From contig QEOQ01000214.1 of the NCBI GenBank assembly GCA_010279815.1, positions 186,001 to 250,000 of the forward strand: a DNA stretch of 64,000 nucleotides. The letters run 5' to 3'. Position numbers and translations under genes: made by a program. The stretch comes from Brachionus plicatilis. Taxonomy: Eukaryota; Rotifera; Eurotatoria; Ploima; Brachionidae. Below, piece after piece: positions 1 through 10,533 of the stretch (the stretch's first letter is position 1; each line of letters starts with the position of its first letter). A model generated the notes under the pieces. It did no database searches. It saw only the letters and a list, made by a program, of their open reading frames with translations, and had not been told where the DNA came from.

Positions 1-610
1 CATACGGTATTGAAAAGCTAAATTTTAAAGACCCATTGAAAGTGCTCCAAGACTCATTTGATGTCAATGGCTGTCTAATAAGAATCGCAAAAATAAAAAA
101 TTTTATTTTTATAAATTTTTTTTGAAAAATTAAAATATCAATCAAGTTTACTTTGTTGTCGAGGAAGTCCTTAAAAATTAATTATTTAATTTAATTTATT
201 AATTTTTACAATATGTTTACTTACAGTGTTGTGAGAGACTGGGATGAGCATTGACACACTGGCACATTATTAACTCTAACACACTGACCACCTGTACTAA
301 ATTGTCCTCTGCAATACAAATGGCACACTTTAGTCTGAACAGGGTCCATATGGTCACATATTAAATACTTATTTCCATCTATTATTTCCATGTAATCTTC
401 CTTGAAAATATCATTCGCACAAACGGAACATCCTTGATTAATATCAGTGATGCATTCTTTACAGTTATCTTCTCCGAGGCAGTTAAGACAAGAGTTGAAA
501 GAAAATGAACACCCGGTAAAGTGGCATGATGTAAGCCAGTGCTTCGATTTAGTCTCTACTAATGCTCCAATTATTAATAAAAATAAATAAAATATTGAAA
601 TTTTTGGCAT
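1..610 (-). CDS. Secreted cysteine-rich protein, 5' part of gene (two exons visible)
   Basis: The first exon runs 610 to 225 and starts at the ATG of MPKISIFYLF. The reading frame extends further upstream only from a TTG. The first 22 or so residues form a hydrophobic signal peptide, so the product should be secreted or type I membrane. The mature part has many cysteines (spacings such as CLNCLGEDNCKEC and CSVCAND) and ends in an EGF-like run, CRGQFSTGGQCV...VCQC. The exon ends at a good donor (GTAAGT at 224-219). A second exon from 74 to the window edge follows an acceptor TATTAG, and the phase-2 junction keeps the frame open (LQPLTSNESW...). The intron would be 150 bp. The gene continues beyond the window. 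I do not recognise the family, and no function is assigned. Confidence 0.6.
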
Positions 611-2936
611 TGTTGGGATAAGGTGTTTTAGACCTAAATTTTTAAAAATTCTATTCAAAAAAACAAAGTGAATAACATTCGTTTGTTTCTCATCAAAATT
701 AAAATTTAAAATTTTTCTAAAGATTTTATCAATAAAATATTAAAGAAATAGAAATAATTTTATGAAAGTTAATGAAAGATTATATAGAGTAGATTATAAT
801 GATTTAGGGACGAGGTTTAAAAAAACACATAAAGAAGGTACTAATTATATTTTAACCAGGTGTTTTATTGCAATTTTGCAATCTTTTTACATTGAAATTA
901 AATTTATTAGAGCAAACATAGGATATTTAGTTTTTATTGTTTTAAAACAAATATCTTTTAATTTTATTTATTCAAAAATATAATTTTTTTTGGGAATATT
1001 ATTTCAGCACAATCAATTTCTGATTAGCACAATGAAAAAAACATTCAACACAATTCGATTTCTTCTCAGCACAAAAAATTATATTAAAAAAAAAAACATT
1101 TAACACAAAAAAATTGTGTTTGAAAATAATTCTTAAAGGAAATTTTTTTTCAACACAAAAATATTTATAAAAAAATTAATTTTTTTTTAATTTTATATTT
1201 TATTTAAAGATATTTATAAGTGGAAGTTAGGTAAATAAATAAATAGAGTAAATTTCAAGGCTTTAAGAAAAGAAATAAAAAAAAATTAGTCTCTAGAAAA
1301 CCATTTTCCCGCATTTTTTGCTCTACCTCTTTTAGGTTTATTGAAAAATTGGTCCTTTTTTTTTAAAAATTCTTTTAATGCCAATAAATGTGCACAATAT
1401 TCTAATTAAGTGAAAAACTTGCAAGAACATTTCTTACTGTTAAGCTCAACTTTATAACAGTTTCAATAAAATTTTTGTGTTGAGAAGAAATCATTTTGTG
1501 CTGAGCGTTTTGAAATTGTGTTGAATGGTTATTTTTTTGTGTTGAAAAGGTAGACCCTTTTTTTTTATAAAAATGAGAAAACAACTTTCTTTAAAAAAAG
1601 ATAAATTTTTTTAAAAATATAAAATATCAAAGAATATACTAAATTAGACTTTTTTAACTTATAAATATTAAACAGTCTTTTAAAAAAATGTTCACAATCA
1701 ATTTAAAACATAAGGCTTTAGATTTTTTAAGTAGGTGAATGGCTTTTATAATGTGGAAAGATAAGTCCAATTTTTGAAAAAAATTTATTTGACTAATGTT
1801 TCAAGATAATCAAAGTCTTTTCTAAAAAATTAAAAGGTCCAAGCAATATTAAAATAAATAATTTTATACCGGAAAAAGAATCTTTAAAAACAACATCCAT
1901 TAAAAAGTGAAAAAAAACACCTGAATAAAATAAAATGGTGGGAGTTTTTTTTACATGAAAAAGGATGATAAATAAAAATGGCAAAATGAGAATGTATAAA
2001 AAACAAATTTCTGTCTTTTTATTATTAATTTGATGCTTCACACCAGGTTTTGTTTTTAACCTCTTAGATAAGTGTTGTTTTCAAAGGATACGATTTGAAA
2101 TAACAAACTAAATTATAGGATAAAGAATATTTTTCTAAAAAAAAGGCATTTTGAAGTTGATGATCAATTCAAAATATCATTTCAATTCAAAAATTTTATC
2201 TTTAGATATTAAAATTAATCTTTGATTTAATTTAAGGAATTTTAATGTAACATGATAAACATGTAATGTAGATTTTAAAAATGAAAAAAAAATTTTAAAA
2301 TTTATTTTCTTAATCAATTGATAAAATCAATTTTTAATTTATTTAACTGATTTTTGTAAAGCTTATTTTCATTTTATTACTTATTTTGAATTTACTATTT
2401 GAATTTCTTTTTTTAATTTTGAATGCTAGATATTTTGATATTTTCTTTAGAAAAAATATTTTTTAATTATAAAAAAATCGATTTTAACAATGGACTGAGA
2501 AAATGTTTATTCAAATTTTTTTATTTTTAAAATTTAAATAACATGCTAATCATTTGCATTAAAATAACTTAAATATATTTTTTACAATATATATTAAATA
2601 TATTCAAATTAATTATTTTGATCAATTTAGAAAATAAGTAAATTAGATAAAATATTTATATTTTATAAAAAAATATGTTTGTTTATTTGTATAAAAACTA
2701 AATATCCCTTGTTTGCTTTAATCTATTTAATTACAATGTAATAAGACTGCAAAATTAACTCCCATCTATTTTTTAAAAAAATTAATTTAAAAAATCTCAC
2801 TTTTTTCATGATTTTTCAAATTGTATGACAATTTTCATTAAAAGACGAAATAATACACCATATAAATACTAATTTAAAAATAATCTTAATTTTATTTAAA
2901 TTTTTTTCGAACAAAAATCTAAGAAAATAAAATGCT
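611..2936. other. AT-rich intergenic DNA holding a foldback element
   Basis: No credible coding exon is seen; the short open frames here are low-complexity K/I/F/N translations. The region holds the foldback element at 992-1557. At 2145-2170 there is an isolated MITE-like terminus (GGCATTTTGAAGTTGATGAT) that matches the reverse complement of 43847-43871. The rest is homopolymer-rich A/T sequence. Confidence 0.6.
992..1557. mobile_element. Foldback hAT-like MITE with CAACACAA subterminal repeats
   Basis: The left end reads GGGAATATTATTTCAGCACA. The right end, reverse-complemented, reads GGGTCTACCTTTTCAACACA. Each arm carries repeated copies of a CA(A/G)CACAA word, in direct orientation on the left (near 1005-1155) and reverse-complemented on the right (near 1475-1550). 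Eight T residues flank each side (984-991 and 1558-1565), compatible with an 8-bp target-site duplication but uninformative because they are homopolymers. The architecture matches the better-delimited element at 46574-47291. It contains no coding capacity. Confidence 0.6.
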
Positions 2937-3800
2937 TCATTTTTTCTTTGTTGATTTGGTCAATTCTTCTCTGGCTTTTTGGGTGAATAGAGCTATTCTT
3001 TCTTCTTCAAGGATATTCAGTTGTTTTTTAACATCTTCACTATGCATATACTCTGAAATTACTTCCCTGAAAAAATTTTTAACTTCACAATTCAGTTCGA
3101 CTTCTTCCGATTGATTAGACTCTTGAATTTTGATCGAAGTTCCAATTGACAATGCTGTTTTTACTCTTAATTCTGAATTTGAGTCCGTCTTCAAGTCCGA
3201 ATCATTGTCCAATTCACTATCTTCATACTCCACTGCCTTTTCGCCACAATGCAGCTCAAGACTAATTATAGGCGTGAATACATATTTGTATAGCTTATAA
3301 TGTCTCAGATAAGTCTCTGTTATAAAATTAATTACTTTCATTGATGTTTGGTTGTCAAAAATTTCGACACAAAAGGGGGGTCTCTAGAAAAAAAAAACTA
3401 GAAAAAAATTTTTTTTTTATTTAATTTAAATGTATACTTGAATAGAATGGCATATAATCAATTGATTAAAATATTTTAAAATAATTTCATAATTTTCAAA
3501 TGGGGTTTCTTCATTTGTTTTGTGAATTGAGCGCAAAATGGACAAAAATGCCGATATTTGAAGCTTGGAAAATTTGTTGTTTATTGCGAAGCGTAAGGCA
3601 TAGTAATGAAGGTCCAGCAGTATTTTTGGCTTGAGATACGAGCTATTTAACTCGAGCATCTTTTCCAAATATGGATAGATTTCGTTGGCATTTGGTGATT
3701 GAAAAATTAGTAAGAAACGGTCTATGTCAGCAATGTTGAATTCGGTCCAAGCAAGAATTTTGGCCTTGGGATGATAGGGCTCTTGGATTTTAAGACTCAT
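2937..3800 (-). CDS. CFAP119: CLAMP-domain flagellar protein, CFAP119/CCDC189-like (C1a projection)
   Basis: There are two exons: 3800-3438 and 3383-2937, separated by a 54-bp intron (donor GTATAC, acceptor TTCTAG, phase 0), giving 269 residues. The start is the ATG of MSLKIQEPYH. Residues of about 50-170 match the CLAMP family (flagellar C1a complex subunits of the C1a-32/C1a-34 type) in order: the helical stretch KILLDLHYYALRFA, then IHKTNEETPFENYEIILKYF, then HSIQRPPF, then ETYLRHYKLYKYVFTP. The last motif is spread over the second exon and the splice restores RPPF exactly. The C terminus is acidic, then Lys-rich and predicted helical. In other organisms these proteins sit with PF6/SPAG17 in the C1a projection of the ciliary central apparatus and affect beating. 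SPAG17 lies about 23 kb away on the same strand. The assignment to CFAP119 rather than a paralogous CLAMP protein is inference. Confidence 0.8.
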
Positions 3801-3945
3801 TTTTTTGACTTGGTTAGAGAATAAACTATTTACTTTAATTCATTATGCTAACAAGAGTTGCTGTTGCCAAGTAACTAATAGTCAAATTATGAAATATTAT
3901 ACCTAATCTAAAAATGACCAGGACACTTGCTTTAGGTTTATGGAG

Positions 3946-4375
3946 TTATGGAATTATGGAATTATTATGGAATTCCGCGAGTCTGTTATAAAGAATTGAG
4001 GATTTACAAAATCTTACCAGAGAATTATTATAAATAATTAATTTTTGTAAGTCGAAAAGTATTTGATTGACCGCAGGATAAATTTGAAAATTTTGTAATT
4101 CAAAAATAAATTTTTTTTTAATATTTTTTACAAGCAAATAAAAACAAGAATGTTCTTTTGAAATTTTATTTTGAATTTTTTTTTCCTTCAAAATTTTCAA
4201 ATTTTCTCTTAAATTCATTTATGACTTGAATAGAAAAAATCAAGATGTAATTGATTCCATTGATTAACAATTTTGTTTGATAAAAAGTTTCTACGGAAAA
4301 TGCTTCTTGTAAATTTATTTTTATTTGTATGGCCTCAAATGTTACCATCAATTGACAGTGAATTTTTAGGTCTGT
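3946..4375 (-). pseudogene. Unrecognised gene fragment with a frame break in a poly-A run
   Basis: Reading leftwards, an acceptor-like CTTTACAG near 4376 opens a frame (DLKIHCQLMVTFEAIQIKIN...) that ends at KKNSK just after a run of nine A residues (fwd T run near 4178-4187). A second frame overlaps it and continues (KKIQNKISKEHSCFYLLVKN...QIYPAVNQILFDLQ). A one-base change in the homopolymer would link the two. A short intron (GTAAGATTTT...TATAACAG) near the 3' end is also possible. The composition is more protein-like than the surrounding noise. No upstream exon or start is visible and I cannot name a family. It could be a real exon with a sequencing indel, a decayed gene, or chance. Confidence 0.3.
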
Positions 4376-4884
4376 AAAGATAGTGCCAGTCCTTGGAATT
4401 AATTTTTCATTTTATTTCAATTTTAAAATACTTTTTTTTTGAAAACCATTATCTTATATTTTGATCATCAAAGTTCATTAGTCAATAATCACACCATTTA
4501 AAAATTATTCTAAAAAATTCAACTTAAAAAAAATTATGAAAAATCAAATTATTTAAAATTGTTGGAAAAAAATTATTAATTACTACTTTAATTTTTTAAT
4601 TTTGATCAGTTGATGTCTTATCCAAAAATTGTCTCTTTTAATAATCTCAAAAAATTCTCTTTCTTTGCAGAATGGAGATAGCCTCCGAAAATTTTTATTC
4701 TAGATTAATGAAATAATTTGTAATTAAAAAATCATGAAAAAAAAATGGCAAAATGTAATTTATTGTACATTTCTATATTTTTACATTTTTACATTTACTT
4801 CATTTTTATTACCGTGCAATTTTTATTTCCTAAACCCTTTTATTTGTAATTTTCATAAACGATTCGTCCGAATCTTTAAGAAAT
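4376..4884. other. AT-rich spacer
   Basis: I see no coding exon or RNA gene here; it is mostly A/T runs. Confidence 0.5.
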
Positions 4885-5330
4885 TAAACAAAAGTCTATG
4901 CTGATGATATGAAAATCATAGCAGCAGTTTCAAGATGATCTTAAATAGAGTGCACATGATCAACAACTTTCTAGCAGAACGAATAAGATTTTGGTAATGA
5001 TTTGGAAAAACTTAAAATTCTTAGACACGTTAAGCGTTGTAGTTAAGCTACTGTATACCTCATTGGAGTTGGTGTTTGGAACCCCTATTTGAAAAAAGGA
5101 TAGTAGGGAATTAGAAAAAGTAAAAGGTAGAGCTACGAAGTTGGTTCCAACTTTAAAGAATCGTGAATATTAAGAAACATTGAGCAAATTAAATCTTTAG
5201 TCTCTAGATACAAGAAGAAGAAGAGATGATTTAATTCAATTCTTTAAGATTATAAATGGTTAAGAAACTGTTAAATTGATAAATATAATCAGATATGTTC
5301 AAAGAAACAATTAGAATTAAAGGGGTCATG
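4885..5330 (+). mobile_element. Decayed non-LTR retrotransposon reverse-transcriptase fragment
   Basis: Translation in shifting frames gives VYADDMKIIAA, the catalytic YADD block of reverse transcriptase. After several stops comes LEKVKGRATKLVPTLKNRE and then SLDTRRRRDDLIQFFKIING. This is the order found at the C terminus of CR1/Jockey-like LINE polymerases (compare the cleaner copy at 40438-41262). Stops and frameshifts show it is dead. Confidence 0.7.
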
Positions 5331-6323
5331 AAAATGGTTACAAAATGGCTAATTAAAAATGGCAAATATTTTTGATACCGCTATTTATATAAAAAAACAC
5401 CACTATTTTAAAGTTAAGGTCTTTTTATTTAACTAGTCTTAATATCAATTAATTAGATTATTTTTTATTTCAATTAGAGTTGAGAAAATTATGGGTCATT
5501 AGAAATTGTCCCCTACATTTCAACTTTATTACAAACAGGACTTTTACTTTTTTTTAAATTAAAAAATAAAAAAAACAAAAGTTATAGATTTTTTTATATT
5601 TTTAAGATGCTTGTATTTAATTATTACTTAAATTTTATTTAAGCATAAATATTTTTTGTTTTTTAATCATTAATTATCTTTTAAAGAATATTCAAAATAA
5701 AGAAAAAATTAATATTTCAATTTTTACATTGAAAAAGAAATTTAGACTTAAAATTTTATTTTTCCTGAACAAAATAATTTATGACTTATAATTTTTTTAA
5801 TATTTTTTATTCTATTTTTAAAATAATTAATGTCATTAAATTTTTAATTTTTTTACGTAAATTTACTAAAAACGCGTGTGTCAAGGCAGTTCTGTATGCA
5901 TCCATACGATCAGAATTACAAATTAAAATCAGAATCTTGAGACATGGGCCTATTGATCTACGTTGAACATAGAAAATTTTAAAAGCTAAAAGTTACAATC
6001 AAAATTTTTAATATTATTTGATAATATTCTTTTTTTAATTTTATTCTAAATAGAAGATAGTCCTATATTTTTAAATCAATGCAAAATTTTAGATTAAAAA
6101 TACAAAAAAAAATTTATTCTGAAAAAGAATATTTTTCTTAATGATTAAAAACAAATAAATTGATCGTTTTAATTGAATGTTCGAGGGCTGTTAATTATAT
6201 AAAGAGAAATAATTTTTATTTTCAATTTTTTCACTGATCAAAAATGTTTTCAAATAAAAATTTTATTTACTTTTATAAAGTTTATTTTAATAAACCAATA
6301 TTTACAACAAAATACGCAACAAA
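5331..6323. other. AT-rich intergenic DNA
   Basis: No gene is supported. A short less AT-rich stretch at about 5870-5965 (ACGCGTGTGTCAAGGCAGTT...) stands out from its surroundings but has no recognisable coding or RNA structure. Confidence 0.5.
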
Positions 6324-7028
6324 TTAATTTGGTTTTCTTCCCTTGAATTCTTCTTCATGGTCAGCAATAGCCCAATGATTCAACTCTGTAATTAACCAGT
6401 CCGAAGGGCTGTCTTTGGCATATTCTCTCACAAATCTGTAATCAACTACAATTAAATCGTCTTGAAATTTTCGTCTTATTTCCATTTGTTTGAGTGGATC
6501 TAACATTGTTTCCTGGATAGCATCATAAAAGCCAGGCACTACATAATACAATAGACCCATTTTGACAAAAAGACTCGAGTCTGCCTTGGCTTCTTCGAAC
6601 ATATAGTGCACTTGAACCTGTACATCATTCGGATTGACCACAATCATCTTTTTCTGATTCGAGTCCAACAATTCATAATTTTTTTTAATTTTTTCTATTG
6701 CCTTGCCATGCACCAAATCGCCCAGAGATTGAAAATCTCCTTTGGATATCATGTTCGAAACAGTTGTCACTGCTTGTAATGTTCCTTTAGAAAATTCACT
6801 ATAGTTAAATGAAGGATCTATTTGCATCATACGAAATTTGACTTTGAGTCTTATTTTTATCAGTTCGAATAAATTGGGAACTAATATTCTAGGCATGTCC
6901 ATCAGCATTAACGGGTGGGTGCTTTTGGGCCGCTCGCTTTGAGCTCTGAGGGCAGAATGGCTGAATGTTCGGCTGCCTGTCAAAGTTAACCGAGATGTGG
7001 CCCTTGAAATGTTTGGCCAAAAAAACAT
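6324..7028 (-). CDS. MAIP1: m-AAA protease-interacting protein 1, mitochondrial
   Basis: This is a single exon of 234 residues starting at the ATG of MFFWPNISRA. The first 35 or so residues are rich in Arg, Ser and Thr and lack acidic residues, as expected for a matrix targeting presequence. The remainder matches MAIP1 (C2orf47 family, Tim44-like fold) in order: ELIKIRLKVKF, then NYSEFSKGTLQAVTTVS, then SLGDLVHGKAIEKI, then the Ile/Val-rich strands VQVQVHYMFEE, and the C-terminal DWLITELNHWAIAD block. In mammals the protein binds the m-AAA protease in the matrix and assists biogenesis of the EMRE subunit of the mitochondrial calcium uniporter. The length is close to mature family members. Lack of introns is notable but not unusual in this window. 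Confidence 0.8.
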   Translation of the reverse strand: MFFWPNISRATSRLTLTGSRTFSHSALRAQSERPKSTHPLMLMDMPRILVPNLFELIKIRLKVKFRMMQIDPSFNYSEFSKGTLQAVTTVSNMISKGDFQSLGDLVHGKAIEKIKKNYELLDSNQKKMIVVNPNDVQVQVHYMFEEAKADSSLFVKMGLLYYVVPGFYDAIQETMLDPLKQMEIRRKFQDDLIVVDYRFVREYAKDSPSDWLITELNHWAIADHEEEFKGRKPN

Positions 7029-7894
7029 AGTATAGATCTCTGCTAGTTAGTAAGAAAATCAAGTGTTCAATTATTTAATATTTTTAAATGGCAATAAAAA
7101 ATTCCAATGATGCTTCGGAGGGTTATGTTTTTTAATTTTGATGATTTTTTTTAATTTCAAATTAAGCTTCACATTAATTTAATTTTTTGAAGAATAAAAA
7201 TTTTTAAAAAATCTAAAAATTAAATTTTTTTGTTTTAAAAATTTTATTCTTTAAAAATTTAAACAGATTTTAAAGAAAATAAGTCGACACTATATCCTAG
7301 ATTAACAATTAAAAATAGATCTAAATAGATTTTTATCAAGGTTTCATAAAGCTTTTAGTTCATGATTGTTTTAAATATTTGAATGTTTTGTTTGACAGAA
7401 TCTAATTTTCATTTAGCCTTGAATTAAAGCGTTCCTTAATTCCCTCTTTATTTAAGGTAAAAGATAATTTGGAATCAAATTTAATTTAAATTTGTTTTTT
7501 TTTTAATTATTTAATAATAATAAAAATAAATTGATAGCTAAAATGTGGCCGACCACATAAAATGGGATTTTAGACTCCACTGTAATAGCTTTCTTAAATT
7601 AGTCTGTCAAGTCTATTTTTAAATTCATTTATTTCATTTTATAGGAATACTTCTTTTGGTAGATTTTTCCAATTGTTCGATTTATACGTATTTTTTATTT
7701 AAGTGAGTTGAGTATTTCACTCTTTTTCTCACTAAGGAGTAAATTTTAAATTTGATTTTATAAGAATAAAAATAAAAATATAAATAAAAATAAATTGTGT
7801 TTGTAAACAATTTAGATATAAAAAAGAAAAATAGATAAAAAATAGAAAAATAATTTAAATCTGGTAATTGTTCGATTGAAACGACTGTTCATTT
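7029..7894. other. AT-rich intergenic DNA
   Basis: I see no exon, tRNA or delimited repeat; it is mostly A/T-rich simple sequence. Confidence 0.5.
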
Positions 7895-8570
7895 TTAAAC
7901 ACAATTCATTAAATCAGTTAACTCCATCAAAGCCCTTAATTTTTTAACTATTTGTATTAAATCACCTTTAAGTCTTCTAATTTCAAGTGTTGTCAAATTT
8001 AGTTCTTGTAATCTTTTTTCAAAGGATATTCTCCTGATTTCAGGCACAAGCCTTGTTGCCCGTCTTTGAACGGCTTCGATGGCGTTTATGTCTTTCTTCA
8101 AGTAAAATCTCAAAATTGTAACTCCATACTCAAGATGGGGTCTGACAAAAGCTTTTTAGAATCTTGATACTGAATCCTTATTGTGAAATTTAATTCATTT
8201 CAAAAACAAGTTTTTGCTTTTTAGATTGACGAATTTATGAGAGTTGTCCACTTTAAGTCCTCAGATATTGTGATACTTTAGTCTTCTCATTGTTTTTTTT
8301 TTTTTTAACTCAGGCTTTTCAACTTTATCAAGCATCGTTCCTAATTTAGTATCGTCTGTAAATAATTCATAAAAAATACTTTTTTATCAGTTAAGTCGTT
8401 TATATGTTTATGATAAAAAGTATTGGTGTTTAGACGGATCCTTGCGGTACACCACTTGAGAATTGTTTCCAAGCTAAAAATGTGATCCCTTGGAATACTG
8501 GTTACGGTATTATTTATCGATACGATATTATAGTTATCTATAACGAGCAAATTGGTTATGGTTATGTCTA
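7895..8570 (-). mobile_element. Decayed CR1/Jockey-like LINE reverse-transcriptase fragment
   Basis: Reading leftwards from about 8570, broken frames give SGVPQGSV, then IININDLTDKK and LFTDDTKLG (fingers/palm blocks of a LINE reverse transcriptase). After a gap comes KAFVRPHLEYGVTILRFYLKKDINAIEAVQRRATRLVPEI and LNLTTLEIRRLKGDLIQIVK. The last part is an open frame of 72 codons at 8113-7895. Stops and shifts between the blocks show that it is inactive. It is the same lineage as the copy at 40438-41262. Confidence 0.8.
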
Positions 8571-8802
8571 TGCAATTAAAACATTACAGAACATTACAGA
8601 ACTCTCCTAAATGAGCTAATTCAAAAAAAAAAGAAATTCATGAATTTTGGTCCCAATTATCTTGCTTTCTAGCTTTCATGCCTTTTTCTATTTTCGAACT
8701 AATGTTCCTTTTTTGTTTGTATAATTTTATTTTTAAGTAATAATTTTTCATTTTTTAAAAAAACACAAAAACACAAAAAAAATTTTATTTTTATTTTTTT
8801 AC

Positions 8803-9390
8803 TTCTCCTTCTTCTTCTTCTTCTTCTTCTTCTATCTTCTACTCCCAATGGAGCATAAGGCGTCCACACGTCCCCTCCATTCTACCCTATCCTTAGCGAC
8901 AATTTCTGCTTGTCCCCATGTGAGTTTCATCTCTCTCAGATCTTTTTCAACTGTTCTCCTCCAGGTCGTCTTTGGTCTTCCAGCATTTCTCTTTCCTTTA
9001 GGTGTCCAAAATAGTGCAACTCTAGGAATTCTGTCTGTTGACATTCTAAGAACATGACCAAGCCACTTAAGTCGTCTTCTGCGTATAATGTTGCAGATTG
9101 GCTCGGACCTTGATCTGTTTTACAGCTCCTCATTTGTAATAACTTTCGGATAGAAGATTCTCTAAATTTTTCGTAGGCAATTGTTATGGAATACTTCGAT
9201 CTTTTGAAGATCACTGTCAGTCATTCTCCAGCATTCAGATCCATACAACAATACAGATTTGAAAAGAATACTATAAAGATGTAATTTAGTCCTCAATCGA
9301 AGGAATGACGATTTCCACATACGCCTTAATTTGAAGAAAGTAGTTCTGGCCTTCGTTAATCTGTTTCGAATGTGTGATTCACGCATAGAA
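8803..9390 (-). mobile_element. LINE polymerase C-terminal fragment with GAA microsatellite tail
   Basis: Three overlapping frames on this strand give the C-terminal part of an endonuclease/reverse-transcriptase LINE protein: KARTTFFKLRRMWKSS, then LFKSVLLYGSECWRMT, then LEWLGHVLRMSTDRIPRVAL, then KRNAGRPKTTWRRTVEKDLR and VAKDRVEWRGRVDALCS. The frames are displaced, so the copy is dead. Immediately after the stop lies a (GAA)n run (fwd CTT repeats at about 8803-8836), as in LINE clades whose 3' end is a microsatellite. It is a different lineage from the 7895-8570 fragment. Confidence 0.8.
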
Positions 9391-10533
9391 AGACAACTTT
9401 TTATCTAAAATGTTGAAAAACACATTAAATGAATTTATTGAAATGTGAAAATTTCAAAAAAAAAATCATAAAAAAATATTTTCATTTTAGTAAATTTAAT
9501 AAAATATTCATCTTTTTTAGTTTAAACTGGATTTTTTGCTGAATTGCTGACTCTTGATAGTTTTTATGTATTTTTTTCCATATTTTAGATTTTTTTAATT
9601 TATTCAAAGTGATCACAAAAATCAAATGAAAATCAATTTAAAAAGTAAAGAACACATTTAGTTAAGGAAAAAAATAATGTTATATTTGATTAACATTTAA
9701 AAAAATGTTTTGACACATTTGGTTTTATGAGTTGTTTTTTTGATGTTTCATTTTTTTTATTTTTCTTTAATCCTGTCCAAAGATTTTGGATAAAATATTC
9801 AGATTTTTTTTAATTCTCATTGTTTAAAAATAAATTTTTTTTTTAAAACTATAATGGGAATTTAATATTTACATTAGAACCCTTGAGCCGGCCTATCTAA
9901 TCTCCTCGCTAGACGCATTGGAGCATGTGTTTTTTCTCCTTCTTAATTTCAACGCTCATGATTAAGTAAATTAACTTTCCAGTGGTATCGACAAAGATGT
10001 CGCTATAATTGATATTTAAAAAAATTGTGTGACGTAAGCAAGGATAAATAAAAGATTATTTAATTTAACTTGTTAGTTATTTTGATTTTTTGTTCAATTT
10101 AATTTTTTTAATAAAAGTTAAATGTATTAAATAAATGATTCAAAATTAATTTTCAACAATTAAAAACGACATCTTCTAAATAATAAATCGATTTGCGCAT
10201 TTTAGACGATTTTGAAATTGTTGTTGAAACAATTGGAATAGAAAACATTTTTATCCTTAAAAATTTAAATGTCGTTCAGTTTAGTACTTTAAATAATTTA
10301 AAGCTGTTTATTTCAAAAAGCTTTAAATAATTTTCTCCTGTCAGAATCAACGAATTAACAAATGGATTTTAAGTGTGTTTGCAATAATAATAAAAGTTAA
10401 AAAAAAATGTATACTTTTAGATCAAAGTCTTAAAATATTTCATCTAAATAAATTTAAATCAACAAAAATAAATAAAAATTTTAAAATCATATATTTAAAT
10501 AATTTAATACTATCTGAATAAAAAAAAAAAAAA
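9391..10533. other. AT-rich intergenic DNA
   Basis: No gene is supported. At about 9932-10007 on the minus strand a short, less AT-rich frame (SDIFVDTTGKLIYLIMSVEI...) follows an acceptor-like TTATAG and ends at a TAG. It could be a terminal exon or retro-fragment, but it has no visible partner exon. Confidence 0.4.

Noticed and set aside
762..983. 73-codon frame on the plus strand
   Set aside because: The translation is I/F/N/K-rich, has no splice or family support, and runs up to a foldback element.
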